Source: an uncultured Eubacteriales bacterium (lineage in GTDB: Bacteria > Bacillota > Clostridia > Oscillospirales > Oscillospiraceae). Taken from it: 64,000 bases of DNA. The position numbers and the translations under genes are program-made. Positions 19,057-31,059 of this stretch are shown in pieces (position 1 is the stretch's first letter; the number at the start of each line of letters is the position of its first letter). The notes under the pieces are model-generated. The model saw nothing but the letters and a program-made list of their open reading frames with translations, was not told the origin of the DNA and searched no databases. The DNA is taken from the NCBI GenBank assembly GCA_900553805.1, contig USEU01000001.1, positions 62,001 to 126,000 of the forward strand, written 5' to 3'.

Positions 19057-19956
19057 ATGCTTTTCACAAAAAATGTGAAGCTGGGCATTGCGCCCATCGC
19101 ATGGACCAATGACGACCTGCCCGAGCTGGGCGGCGAAAATACCTTCCAGCAGTGCGTCAGCGAAATGGCGCTGGCGGGCTTTACCGGCTCCGAGGTGGGC
19201 AACAAATACCCCAGAGATCCGGCTGTTCTGAAGCCCATGCTGGAGCTGCGGGGCATTGAGATCTGCAATGCGTGGTTTTCCACGTTCCTGATCAGCAGGC
19301 CCTATGCGCAGACGGAGGCAGCGTTCAAAGAGCACGTTGCGTTCCTCGCCGCCATGGGGGCCAAGGTGGTTGGGGTGTCCGAACAGAGCTATTCCACCCA
19401 GGGCATTCAGAGCCAGCCCGTGTTCGAGGGGAAGTATGAGATGAACGACGCCCAGTGGGATGCCCTCTGCGACGGGCTGAACCGCCTGGGCAGGCTGAGC
19501 CTGGAGGAATACGGCGTTGCCCTGACCTTCCATCACCATATGGGCACCGTCGTACAGTCCGCCGCCGAAACCGACCGGCTGATGGCCGGTACCGACCCCA
19601 CCTATGTGAGCCTGCTCTTTGATTCCGGCCACTTTGCCTACTGCGGCGAGGATCCCACCGAGCTGGTGCGGCGCTACACAAAGCGCATCAAACATGTCCA
19701 CCTGAAGGATATCCGCCCTGAGGTGGTGGCCAAGGTGCGGGAAAATCGCTGGAGCTTCCTGGAGGGCGTCCGGCAGGGTGCCTTTACCATCCCCGGCGAC
19801 GGCTGCGTGGAATTTGATCCTATTTTCGCCTGCCTGGCGGAATCCGGCTACGAGGGCTACATGGTCGTGGAGGCCGAGCAGGATCCGGCCAAGGCAAATC
19901 CCCTGGAATATGCCATTCGGGCAAGAAAATTCATCCGGGAGCATACCGGCTTGTAA
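19057..19956 (+). CDS. iolE: 2-keto-myo-inositol dehydratase
   Basis: A 299-residue TIM-barrel protein of the sugar isomerase/AP-endonuclease-2 fold. It starts KLGIAPIAWTNDDLPELGG, a clear IolE N-terminus, with GSEVGNKYP next. Metal ligands are visible as the His pair in TFHHHMGT, the Asp in LLFDSGH, KHVHLKD and the Glu of VVEAEQDP. It dehydrates scyllo-inosose to the trihydroxycyclohexanedione. It follows iolD by 12 bp with an AGGAGG site. Confidence 0.93.
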   Translation: MLFTKNVKLGIAPIAWTNDDLPELGGENTFQQCVSEMALAGFTGSEVGNKYPRDPAVLKPMLELRGIEICNAWFSTFLISRPYAQTEAAFKEHVAFLAAMGAKVVGVSEQSYSTQGIQSQPVFEGKYEMNDAQWDALCDGLNRLGRLSLEEYGVALTFHHHMGTVVQSAAETDRLMAGTDPTYVSLLFDSGHFAYCGEDPTELVRRYTKRIKHVHLKDIRPEVVAKVRENRWSFLEGVRQGAFTIPGDGCVEFDPIFACLAESGYEGYMVVEAEQDPAKANPLEYAIRARKFIREHTGL

Positions 19957-19970
19957 TTTGGAGGTAATAT

Positions 19971-20984
19971 ATGGTTACTGTTGGCATTATCGGCGCGGGC
20001 CGCATCGGCAAGGTACATACGCAAAGCATCTGCAATTACATCCGCAGCGCAAGAATCAAAACCGTTGCCGACCCCTTTATGAACGAAGCAACCGAAAAGT
20101 GGCTCCTGAGCATGGGCGTGGAGGGCACCACAAAGGATTACCATGAGATCCTGAGCGACCCGGAGATCGACGCGGTGCTCATCTGCTCCTCCACCAATAC
20201 CCATTCTCCCATTTCCCTGGAGGCCATTGCCGCAGGCAAGCACGTGTTCTGCGAGAAGCCCATCGACCATGACCTGACCAAGATCAAGCAGGTGGTCGAG
20301 GCCCTGAAGGGAAGCAATATCAAGTATCAGGTCGGCTTCAACCGCCGCCAGGATCACAATTTTGCCGCCGTGAAGCAGGCCATTCTGGATGGCAGGGTGG
20401 GCGACGTCCATATCATCAAGATCACCTCCCGCGACCCGGAGCCGCCCTCTGCGGAGTATGCAGCGGTCTCCGGCGGGATGTTCCTGGATATGACCATCCA
20501 TGATTTTGACATGGTTCGCTATCTTGCCGGGTGTGACGCCGAGGAGATTTACGTCCAGTCCGCAGTCCTGGTGGATCCTGCCATTGGAGAGGCGGGGGAC
20601 GTGGACACGGCGGTCATTACCTTGAAGATGGAAAACAGTGCCATTGCCGTTATTGATAATTCCCGCCGGGCCGTCTATGGCTATGACCAGCGGGCGGAGG
20701 TTTTCGGCTCCAGGGGCATGGCGGCCACCTCCAACGACACCCTGTCCTCCATGGTCCTGTCCAATGCCGAGGGCGTCACCGGGGAGAAACCCCTTTACTT
20801 CTTCCTGGAGCGGTATATGCAGTCCTTCGCCGCGGAGATCAGGGGCTTCATCAGCGCCATTGAGAATGACACCGATACCCTGGTGGGCGTGGAGGACGGC
20901 CTGAAGCCTGTGCTCATGGGCATTGCTGCCAAGAAGTCCGTGTTGGAGCACCGCCCGGTGAAGCTCTCCGAGATCGAATACTAA
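19971..20984 (+). CDS. iolG: Inositol 2-dehydrogenase
   Basis: A 337-residue Gfo/Idh/MocA oxidoreductase. The NAD fold GIIGAGRIGKVH is at the N-terminus, the catalytic Lys is in FCEKPIDHD near residue 97, and the substrate motif GGMFLDMTIHDFDMVRYLAG lies near residue 170. It oxidises myo-inositol to scyllo-inosose with NAD. A single iolG copy is present; it may accept other cyclitols or sugars. Confidence 0.92.
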   Translation: MVTVGIIGAGRIGKVHTQSICNYIRSARIKTVADPFMNEATEKWLLSMGVEGTTKDYHEILSDPEIDAVLICSSTNTHSPISLEAIAAGKHVFCEKPIDHDLTKIKQVVEALKGSNIKYQVGFNRRQDHNFAAVKQAILDGRVGDVHIIKITSRDPEPPSAEYAAVSGGMFLDMTIHDFDMVRYLAGCDAEEIYVQSAVLVDPAIGEAGDVDTAVITLKMENSAIAVIDNSRRAVYGYDQRAEVFGSRGMAATSNDTLSSMVLSNAEGVTGEKPLYFFLERYMQSFAAEIRGFISAIENDTDTLVGVEDGLKPVLMGIAAKKSVLEHRPVKLSEIEY

Positions 20985-20996
20985 GGGGAATCTCAT

Positions 20997-21773
20997 ATGA
21001 GCAAGGAATTTTCTTATCCGCAATTTGAAAACGGAGTAAAGGTGATCTCCCGGGCCGGGGATGCCGTCAACGATATGATGATGAACATCACGGCCTACCG
21101 CATGGAGGCGGGACAGTCGCTGACCTTCTGCCATGCAGCGGAGGAAACCGCAGTGCTTTTGATCCTGGGCGAGGTCACTTTCCAATGGAATGACCGCCGG
21201 GAGACCGGCCAGCGAAACAGCTTCATTGAAGAAGGCCCCCATTGCCTGCATGTCTGCCGGAATGTGGCGGTGACCGTCACTGCCCATACCGGCAGCGAGG
21301 TGCTGGTCCAGTCCACGGAAAATGACCGGGAATTTGCCCCTGTGTTCTATCGCCCGGAGGATTGCCGGGATGATATCTTTGGCCTGGATGTCTTTGACAA
21401 CAAGATGAAGCGCACCGTCCGTACCGTGTTTGATTACCGCAATGCCCCCTATTCCAATATGGTCAACGGGGAGGTCATCAACCACCAGGGCGGCTGGTCC
21501 AGCTATACCCCCCACCATCATCCCCAGCCGGAGGTTTATTATTACCGCTATGAGCGCAGCGAAGGATTTGGGGCTTGCTTTTTGGGGGATAACGTGTATA
21601 AAATTAAGGATGGAAGCTGTGCCTGCATTCCCGGCGGCACCACCCATCCCCAGGTGACGGCACCGGCCTTCCCGATGTACTACTGCTGGATGATCCGCCA
21701 CCTGGCGGGGAACCCCTGGACAGATCGGATCGTGGATCCCCGGTATACGTGGATTGACGCCAGGATGAAATAA
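20997..21773 (+). CDS. iolB: 5-deoxy-glucuronate isomerase
   Basis: A 258-residue double-cupin protein. The C-terminal cupin has the metal-binding cluster TPHHHPQPEVYYYRY with a later GGTTHPQVTAP His. It converts 5-deoxy-glucuronate to 2-deoxy-5-keto-gluconate, the IolC substrate. The gap to iolG is 12 bp. Confidence 0.92.
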   Translation: MSKEFSYPQFENGVKVISRAGDAVNDMMMNITAYRMEAGQSLTFCHAAEETAVLLILGEVTFQWNDRRETGQRNSFIEEGPHCLHVCRNVAVTVTAHTGSEVLVQSTENDREFAPVFYRPEDCRDDIFGLDVFDNKMKRTVRTVFDYRNAPYSNMVNGEVINHQGGWSSYTPHHHPQPEVYYYRYERSEGFGACFLGDNVYKIKDGSCACIPGGTTHPQVTAPAFPMYYCWMIRHLAGNPWTDRIVDPRYTWIDARMK

Positions 21774-21786
21774 AAGAGGTAAGCCT

Positions 21787-24759
21787 ATGAACATTGGCAG
21801 CCAATGGAATGACCGACTGAGAATCTGGGCCGAGCAGTTCCCAAAGTATTATTACCGAAAGGCTGCGGCGCTTTCCGTTTCCTATTTCACGACGATGGAG
21901 CATATTCCCTTTGAACAGGCGGCGCAGGGGCACTATGCCCCCGCGCCTGTCGGCATGAAATGGGGAAGGACGTGGGAATACGGCTGGTTCCGAACCCAGG
22001 TCGTGATCCCGGAGGATCTGGCAGGGAAGCGGGTGGTGTTCACGCTGAACACCGCCGAGGAAATGCTGGTCTGGGTCAACGGCCGGGAGAGCGGTGCCAT
22101 TGATAAGAGGCATCGGTTTATTACCCTGTCCCGGTCTGCCAGGGCGGGGGATACCTATGAGATCTATGCCGAATGCTATGCCGGTCACGGCATCCGCAAC
22201 GAGGGCGCAGGCCCGGTGGGCTGGGGGGAGGAATCCGTGCCGGAGCCGCCGATACATCAGGTGACGGTGGGCCAGTCTCATTTCGGCGTCTGGAATGAGG
22301 CGCTTTTCCAGGCGGCAATGGATTACCTGACGCTTTACAGCCTGGTCCAGAAGCTGCCGGAGAAGAGCCTGCGCACCATGAAAATCGTGGAGGGGCTGAA
22401 GAAATTTACCTACATCGCGGACTTTGAGCTGCCGGAGCCGGAAATGACGGCCTCCATTCTGGAGGCCGGAAAGCTCCTGAAGCCCCTGCTGGAATGCAGG
22501 AACGGCTCTACCGCGCCGGAATATACGGTGTTCGGTCAGTCCCATCTGGATCTGGCATGGCTCTGGCCGGTGGAGGAGACCATGCGCAAGGCCGCCAGAA
22601 CTTACGCCAATCAACTGGCCCTGATGGAGGAATATGACGATTACCGCTTCCTTCTCTGCGAGCCGCCGATCCTGGAGTGGCTGAAGGAGCTTTACCCCAA
22701 TGTTTACGAAAGCGTCCTGGAGAAGGTGAAACAGGGGAAGTTTTATCCCGAGGGCGCTTTGTGGGTGGAAAGCGACACCAATATTCCCTCCGGCGAGTCG
22801 CTGATCCGCCAGTTTGTTTGGGGCAAGCGGTGGTTCCGCGGGGAGCTGGGCAGTGAAAGCCAGATGGCCTGGATGCCGGATACCTTCGGCTTTTCCGCGG
22901 CCCTGCCCCAAATTATGAAGAAATGCCGGATTTCCTATTTTGCGACGCAGAAGCTGATCCGTCAGTCTCCCGAATGCCAGCCCTTCCCCTACAACATTTT
23001 CTGGTGGGAGGGCATGGACGGCAGCAGGGTCCTGGCCCATACCTTCAAGAAAAACAATGCCAATTTCCAGCCCGGTGACCTCATCACCCGCTGGGAAGAG
23101 GACCGCGTCCAGCAGGAAAATATTGATGGCCTGATGTTCCCCTTCGGCTTCGGCGACGGCGGCGGCGGCCCTACCCGGCAGATGCTGGAGATGGCGCGGC
23201 GCTGCGCCGACTTGGAGGGCGCGCCCCGCTGCCGGATGGAAAGCCCGGTGAAATACTTTGAGCGCCATCCGCGGCCGGTGGATACCTTCTGCGGAGAGCT
23301 GTACCTGGCCTGGCACCGGGGCACCCTGACCTCCCAGGCAAAGACCAAGAAGGGTATCCGCGACGCGGAAAACGCGCTGCGGCGGACGGAATTCTTCCTC
23401 TCCCGGCAGCGCCTGTCCGGCAGAAAAATGCCGGATAACTGGAAGCAGCGGCTGGATGAGCTTTGGAAGAAGCTGCTGTTTCAGCAGTTCCACGATATTG
23501 CCCCCGGCACCTCCATTGCCAGAGTCCATGAACGGGCGGAGAGGGAGCTTCGCGAGGTCTGCGCGGGCTGCGATGAACTGCTGGGTGAAATGACGGCAGG
23601 AGCGGCAGACTCCCAGGGCTGTCGGGTGGTCTATAACTGCCTGAGCTGGCCCAGACGCATCCAGGGCGTGACAGTTCCGGCCCAGAGCAGCGCTGTGCTC
23701 GAGCCGTCCGCCGTGCCGGAGCACCCGGTGCGGCTGCGGTATCTGGAGCAGGAAAAGGGCTATGAGCTGTCCAATGCGTATCTTACGTGCCGCATCAATG
23801 GCCGGGGCGAGGTGGTCAGCGTCAAAAAGCAGGGAGCGGATACCGAATACCTGGCGGGGGCCGGCAACCGGCTGCTGATGTTCAAGGATGTGAACACCTA
23901 TTATGATGCCTGGGAGCTGGGTAGCATGTATGAAAACCTGCCGGTTCCGCTGGAAGAGCGCGCGACGGTGACCATGCAGCCGGGGACATACCGGGCCGCC
24001 CTGGAGATCAGTCGTAAAATCGGTGATTCTGCTCTAAGGCAGGAGATCGTGCTGACGGCGGATTCCCCATACATTGAATTTGTAACCCAAATCGACTGGC
24101 AGGAGCGCCACAAGCTGCTGAAGGTCGCCTTCCCGGTAAACGCCAATGCGAAGGAGGCCATTCACGAAATTCAGTTCGGCTATGTGAAGCGCCCGACCCA
24201 CCGCTCGTATCAGACGGATAAGGATCGCTTCGAGGTCTGCAATCATCGCTATTCGGCGCTGACGGACGGAGCCCACGGCGCGGCGGTGCTCAATGACGGC
24301 AAATACGGCGTCAATGCGGTGGATAACGAGATCCGTCTGACTCTGCTGAAATCCGCCATGATGCCGGATCAGGACGCGGATCGGGGGATGCAGCGGTTTA
24401 CCTATGCCTTCTATCCCTTCGACGGCGCTTTTGCGGACTCGGACGTGCCGCAGAAGGCGGCGGAGCAGAATGAGCCGGTGGTTTTCGGCGGGATCGCCGA
24501 CGAGCTTGGCCCCGTTTTCCTGACAGATGCAGAGAACATTCTGGTTGAAACCATCAAACCGGCGGATACGGCAGACAATGCGCTCCTGGTTCGGGCCTAT
24601 GAAGCCATGGGCAAGCAGACGGACTGCGCGTTTGCTGCCAATCCCAGAATTACGAAAATTGTTGAAACGGACATGCTGGAAGAGGATCCCCAGGCTGTGG
24701 ATCTCGGTCATGTTCATTTCGGCTCCTTTGAGATCAAAACCTTTTTGATGTATTTTTGA
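21787..24759 (+). CDS. GH38 alpha-mannosidase, intracellular
   Basis: A 990-residue GH38 enzyme. After an N-terminal beta domain (residues 1-240) comes the zinc site H253-L-D255-LAWLW and the nucleophile D365 in WMPDTFGFS. FQQFHDIAPGTS near residue 565 is a further family motif, followed by the large C-terminal beta-sandwich region. It should release alpha-mannose from an imported glycan. No signal peptide is present. It follows iolB by 13 bp, placing mannose removal in the same transcript as inositol breakdown. Confidence 0.92.
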   Translation: MNIGSQWNDRLRIWAEQFPKYYYRKAAALSVSYFTTMEHIPFEQAAQGHYAPAPVGMKWGRTWEYGWFRTQVVIPEDLAGKRVVFTLNTAEEMLVWVNGRESGAIDKRHRFITLSRSARAGDTYEIYAECYAGHGIRNEGAGPVGWGEESVPEPPIHQVTVGQSHFGVWNEALFQAAMDYLTLYSLVQKLPEKSLRTMKIVEGLKKFTYIADFELPEPEMTASILEAGKLLKPLLECRNGSTAPEYTVFGQSHLDLAWLWPVEETMRKAARTYANQLALMEEYDDYRFLLCEPPILEWLKELYPNVYESVLEKVKQGKFYPEGALWVESDTNIPSGESLIRQFVWGKRWFRGELGSESQMAWMPDTFGFSAALPQIMKKCRISYFATQKLIRQSPECQPFPYNIFWWEGMDGSRVLAHTFKKNNANFQPGDLITRWEEDRVQQENIDGLMFPFGFGDGGGGPTRQMLEMARRCADLEGAPRCRMESPVKYFERHPRPVDTFCGELYLAWHRGTLTSQAKTKKGIRDAENALRRTEFFLSRQRLSGRKMPDNWKQRLDELWKKLLFQQFHDIAPGTSIARVHERAERELREVCAGCDELLGEMTAGAADSQGCRVVYNCLSWPRRIQGVTVPAQSSAVLEPSAVPEHPVRLRYLEQEKGYELSNAYLTCRINGRGEVVSVKKQGADTEYLAGAGNRLLMFKDVNTYYDAWELGSMYENLPVPLEERATVTMQPGTYRAALEISRKIGDSALRQEIVLTADSPYIEFVTQIDWQERHKLLKVAFPVNANAKEAIHEIQFGYVKRPTHRSYQTDKDRFEVCNHRYSALTDGAHGAAVLNDGKYGVNAVDNEIRLTLLKSAMMPDQDADRGMQRFTYAFYPFDGAFADSDVPQKAAEQNEPVVFGGIADELGPVFLTDAENILVETIKPADTADNALLVRAYEAMGKQTDCAFAANPRITKIVETDMLEEDPQAVDLGHVHFGSFEIKTFLMYF

Positions 24760-24776
24760 CATAGGGCGGTGAGGGA

Positions 24777-25748
24777 ATGTACCGAATCGGGATTGACCTG
24801 GGCGGCACCAATATCGTGGTCGGTCTGGTGGAGCAGGATCTCAGGATCGTGGATAAGTGCAGCGTCAAGACCCAGGTTCCGCGAAGCGTGGAAAGCATGA
24901 CGGCGGATATGGCGCAAATGGCGCGGACGCTGCTGGAACGCAACCGGCTGCTTTGGCAGGATGTTGCGTCCGTGGGCGTGGGCGTTCCCGGTACCGCAAA
25001 CCCGGAAAACGGCCATATGGAGGATGCCAATAACCTGGGCTTTGACGACGTACCGTTCCTGCCGCTTCTGGCGAAGAAAATCCCCGTGCCGGTGCATTTT
25101 GGCAACGACGCCAATGTGGCGGCCTGGGGAGAATACCTGACCGGCGGCTATCAGGAGGATTCCTTTGTCATGGTCACCGTCGGCACCGGGATCGGCGGCG
25201 GCATTATCCTGGGCGGCAGCCTCTGGCCCGGCATCAACGGCGCGGCGGCGGAGTTTGGCCATATGACCATCGATCATGACGGCGTCCCCTGCAACTGCGG
25301 CAGGCGGGGCTGCTTCGAGGCCATGGCCTCGGCCAACGCCCTGATCACGCAGGCGCGGGAACAAATGCGAAAACACCCGGAAAGCCTGCTCTGGAGCCTA
25401 TGCGGCGGCAATGCGGCCAAGGTGGAGGCAAAGACGGTGTTTGACGGCGCGGCAGCCGGGGATGAAACGGCCCGGGAGCTGCTGGATGTCTATATTACCT
25501 ATCTGGCAGAGGGGATCACCAACATCATTAATGTTTTCCAGCCGGCGGTGCTCTGCGTCGGCGGCGGCGTTAGCCGGGCCGGGGAGGTGCTGCTGCGGCC
25601 GCTCCGGGAAGAGGTAGCCCGGCGCGTCTATTCCAGAAATTCCAAACGAAATACCAGGATCGAGCTGGCAAAGCTTGACAACGACGCAGGGATCCTCGGG
25701 GCGGCCCTGCTGGGAAGCGGGAGGCAAAAACATGAGAAACCATTATGA
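24777..25748 (+). CDS. ROK-family sugar kinase (glucokinase or mannokinase type)
   Basis: A 323-residue ROK protein. The phosphate site GIDLGGTNIVVGLV is at the N-terminus, a catalytic Asp lies in FGNDANVAAWGE near residue 108, and the zinc-binding CNCGRRGC motif is near residue 172 after the H in EFGHMTID. There is no helix-turn-helix, so it is a kinase and not a repressor. Next to GH38 and GH2 genes it may phosphorylate mannose, glucose or another released hexose. The next gene overlaps it by 17 bp. Confidence 0.88.
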   Translation: MYRIGIDLGGTNIVVGLVEQDLRIVDKCSVKTQVPRSVESMTADMAQMARTLLERNRLLWQDVASVGVGVPGTANPENGHMEDANNLGFDDVPFLPLLAKKIPVPVHFGNDANVAAWGEYLTGGYQEDSFVMVTVGTGIGGGIILGGSLWPGINGAAAEFGHMTIDHDGVPCNCGRRGCFEAMASANALITQAREQMRKHPESLLWSLCGGNAAKVEAKTVFDGAAAGDETARELLDVYITYLAEGITNIINVFQPAVLCVGGGVSRAGEVLLRPLREEVARRVYSRNSKRNTRIELAKLDNDAGILGAALLGSGRQKHEKPL

Positions 25749-27366
25749 GCAGATGATCCGGGACACCGAAAAACGGGCCAGACATCATCTGAAAACACAG
25801 AATCTGGATATAAACAGCCCCTATTACGGCGCGTTTGTAATGCCAGACGGCGTTTATATGCAGAAGCACGCCCTGTACTGCATCGCAGACATCGGCGCGG
25901 TTTACTGCAACGCCGAGTCTGAGCTTTATCACGACGAAGCCCTGCTGGCCTCCATGCTCCAAGGGCTGGACTATGTCCGCTCCACCCAGCATGAAAACGG
26001 CCTGTTTGATTATATTACCTGCAACTTTTTCTCGGCCCCCGATACTGCCTTTTGCATCGGCATCGTTTTGCACCTGGCTCAGTATCTGAAGGGCAGGGAG
26101 GCGCTGACCGGCGGGGAGGCCGCGCTGCTTGGAAAGCTGGACGCCATCATCCACGACGGCGGCAGGGGCCTGCTGGAGGGCGGCTTCCATACCCCCAACC
26201 ACCGCTGGGCCATCGCCGCGCTGCTTGCCACCTGCGGGAAGCTGTACGACGAGGAGGATCTGATCCAGGCGGCCTTTGCGTATCTCAACGAGGGCATCGA
26301 CTGCAACAGCGACGGCGAATATTCGGAAAAGTCCGCCGGAAACTACAACAGCGTCAACAATCAAGCCATGCTGCTTCTGGCGGATGCGCTGGACGATGAT
26401 TCCTACGAGCAGCACGTCATTCGGAACCTGCGGATGATGCTGACCTACTGGGAGCCGGACGACAGCATTTTTACCGCCAACTCCACCCGGTTTGACAAGG
26501 ACCGGCTGGTGTACCCGGATGGCTACTACTGGTTCTACCTGTATCTGGGTGCCAAGTATAGCATCCCGGAATTCGCGGCCATGGCAAATTATACCTTTGA
26601 GATCGTGCGGGAGAAGAACATCCTTTCGCCCAACTGCCTGATCCGATACATGCTCCACCCGGAGCTGATCGATTTTGAGTCAGAGCTTTCCGGCACGCCC
26701 CGGAGCTATCATGCCTATTATGCCGATTCCGGTATTGCCAGAGCCCGTAAGGGCAGCTACACCTACACCGTGATGAAGGACAAGTCCAATTTCCTCTGGG
26801 TGCACAACGGCTCCATCAAGCTGGCGGTGAAGATCGGCGGCAGCTTCTGCGAGCACCGGGCCTTCAAGGCAGAGACGATGGAGATGGACGAGACCGGCGC
26901 GTTCCATCTGCACCAGAAAATGCGCGGCTGGTACTATCTGCCCTTCCCGGAAAAGCCCGCCACCTCCGACTGGTGGCAGATGGACAATGCCTCCCGGCCC
27001 AAGAAATGGGGGCCGGATATGGACATCGACGTGACCGTGCGGGAAAACGGCGACGCGATCGAGGTGGAGATAAGGACCTCCGGCGTCGTGGGTGCGCCCT
27101 GGCGTGTGGAGCTGGCCTTCTCCGGCATTGACCGAATCGCCAATGACCACCTGACCATGCCGGTTCACGGGGATGAGGTGCTGGTGCTGAAGGATTCCTT
27201 CTTCACGGTGTCCAATGGGGAAGCCTCCATGGAGGTGGGTCCCGCGTTTGGCACCCACCACTTTACCGACGGCAAAGAGGACTCGGAGGCCAAGACCCCC
27301 GGCGCGGCGACGGTCTACCTGACCGACTATACGGAATTTCACCATACGATTTCGATCAGACCCTGA
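25732..27366 (+). CDS. Predicted (alpha/alpha)6-barrel carbohydrate-active protein, possible uronate lyase; family not recognised
   Basis: A 544-residue soluble protein. Residues about 1-330 look like an alpha-toroid: repeated amphipathic helices and conserved-looking aromatic/His clusters such as NSPYYGAF, FHTPNHRWAIAALL near residue 155, GNYNSVNNQAMLLLADAL near residue 205 and DGYYWFYLYLG. Residues about 330-540 are strand-rich, ending in a beta-sandwich-like tail. This two-part layout matches polysaccharide lyases with a toroid and sandwich (PL8, PL12, PL15, PL21 types), but I see no diagnostic motif for any of them. It overlaps the ROK gene by 17 bp. A lyase role would explain why GH105, KduI and KduD occur with no other lyase. 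A hydrolase or epimerase remains possible. Confidence 0.6.
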   Translation: MRNHYEQMIRDTEKRARHHLKTQNLDINSPYYGAFVMPDGVYMQKHALYCIADIGAVYCNAESELYHDEALLASMLQGLDYVRSTQHENGLFDYITCNFFSAPDTAFCIGIVLHLAQYLKGREALTGGEAALLGKLDAIIHDGGRGLLEGGFHTPNHRWAIAALLATCGKLYDEEDLIQAAFAYLNEGIDCNSDGEYSEKSAGNYNSVNNQAMLLLADALDDDSYEQHVIRNLRMMLTYWEPDDSIFTANSTRFDKDRLVYPDGYYWFYLYLGAKYSIPEFAAMANYTFEIVREKNILSPNCLIRYMLHPELIDFESELSGTPRSYHAYYADSGIARARKGSYTYTVMKDKSNFLWVHNGSIKLAVKIGGSFCEHRAFKAETMEMDETGAFHLHQKMRGWYYLPFPEKPATSDWWQMDNASRPKKWGPDMDIDVTVRENGDAIEVEIRTSGVVGAPWRVELAFSGIDRIANDHLTMPVHGDEVLVLKDSFFTVSNGEASMEVGPAFGTHHFTDGKEDSEAKTPGAATVYLTDYTEFHHTISIRP

Positions 27367-30204
<2,838 letters not shown>

Positions 30205-30218
30205 AAGAGGAGCGTGCA

Positions 30219-31058
30219 ATGAAGGTATGTATTCGCGCCCATGATTTGGGCGTTGCCGGAACGGAGCAGATCCTGGAGCGCCTGAACAGCCTCGGGCTGG
30301 ACGGCGTGCAGATGGTCTGCTACAAAGCGTACCCTGATATCGCCCAGGCCCCCGGGGCCATGACGCAGGAAAGGGCGGAGCAGATCGGAAAGGCATTTTC
30401 TGATGCCGGGAAGAGCATCCCTCTGGTGGGCGCTTACTTCAATCCCATTCATGCGGATGAGAAGAAGGTGGAGACGGGCCTGCTGATTTTTGAGGACTAC
30501 CTGAGGACATGCAAGGCAATGGGCTGTGATGTGGTAGCCTCTGAAACAGGCTCTTGCAACAATGACGAATGGACTTACCACCCCGGAAATCGGACGGAAG
30601 CGTCCCTTCAGGGCGTCGTCAGCGCATTTTCCCGCCTGTGCGATGTGGCCGCCGATTGCGGAAGCACCGTTGCCATGGAGGGCTGCGCCGGGCATGTCTG
30701 CTGGGACGTGGATACCCTTGCCCGGACCAGAAGGATGATCGGGCGAAGGACAAAGGTGGCCTTTGACCTTTATAACTTCATGGATGCGGACAATCAGGGG
30801 GATTACCTGACGATCCTTGACAAAGGCCTGGATACCTTCGCCGGAGACATTCAGGTGTTCCACATGAAGGACTGCTTCCTGGCAGACGGACGAAAGCCAA
30901 TTCAGACGCCCTTTGGAAAGGGCGGACTGGACCTGCCCGCGATCCTGGGACGGATCAAGGCCTACGATCCCAATGCCGCGCTGGTGCTGGAAGAAACCAC
31001 CGGCGATGATATTGAACATGCGGTAAAAACAATAAAAAACATATGGGAGAGTGTTTGA
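30219..31058 (+). CDS. Sugar phosphate isomerase/epimerase family TIM-barrel protein (IolI/IolH-like)
   Basis: A 279-residue xylose-isomerase-like TIM barrel. The four metal ligands of the family appear in order: Glu in VAMEGCAGH, Asp in VAFDLYNF, His in QVFHMKD and Glu in LVLEETTG. The ATG at 30219 follows AAAGAGG; an in-frame upstream codon is weaker. In an inositol locus this could be IolI (inosose isomerase) or a sugar epimerase. The exact reaction is open. Confidence 0.78.
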   Translation: MKVCIRAHDLGVAGTEQILERLNSLGLDGVQMVCYKAYPDIAQAPGAMTQERAEQIGKAFSDAGKSIPLVGAYFNPIHADEKKVETGLLIFEDYLRTCKAMGCDVVASETGSCNNDEWTYHPGNRTEASLQGVVSAFSRLCDVAADCGSTVAMEGCAGHVCWDVDTLARTRRMIGRRTKVAFDLYNFMDADNQGDYLTILDKGLDTFAGDIQVFHMKDCFLADGRKPIQTPFGKGGLDLPAILGRIKAYDPNAALVLEETTGDDIEHAVKTIKNIWESV

Positions 31059-31059
31059 T

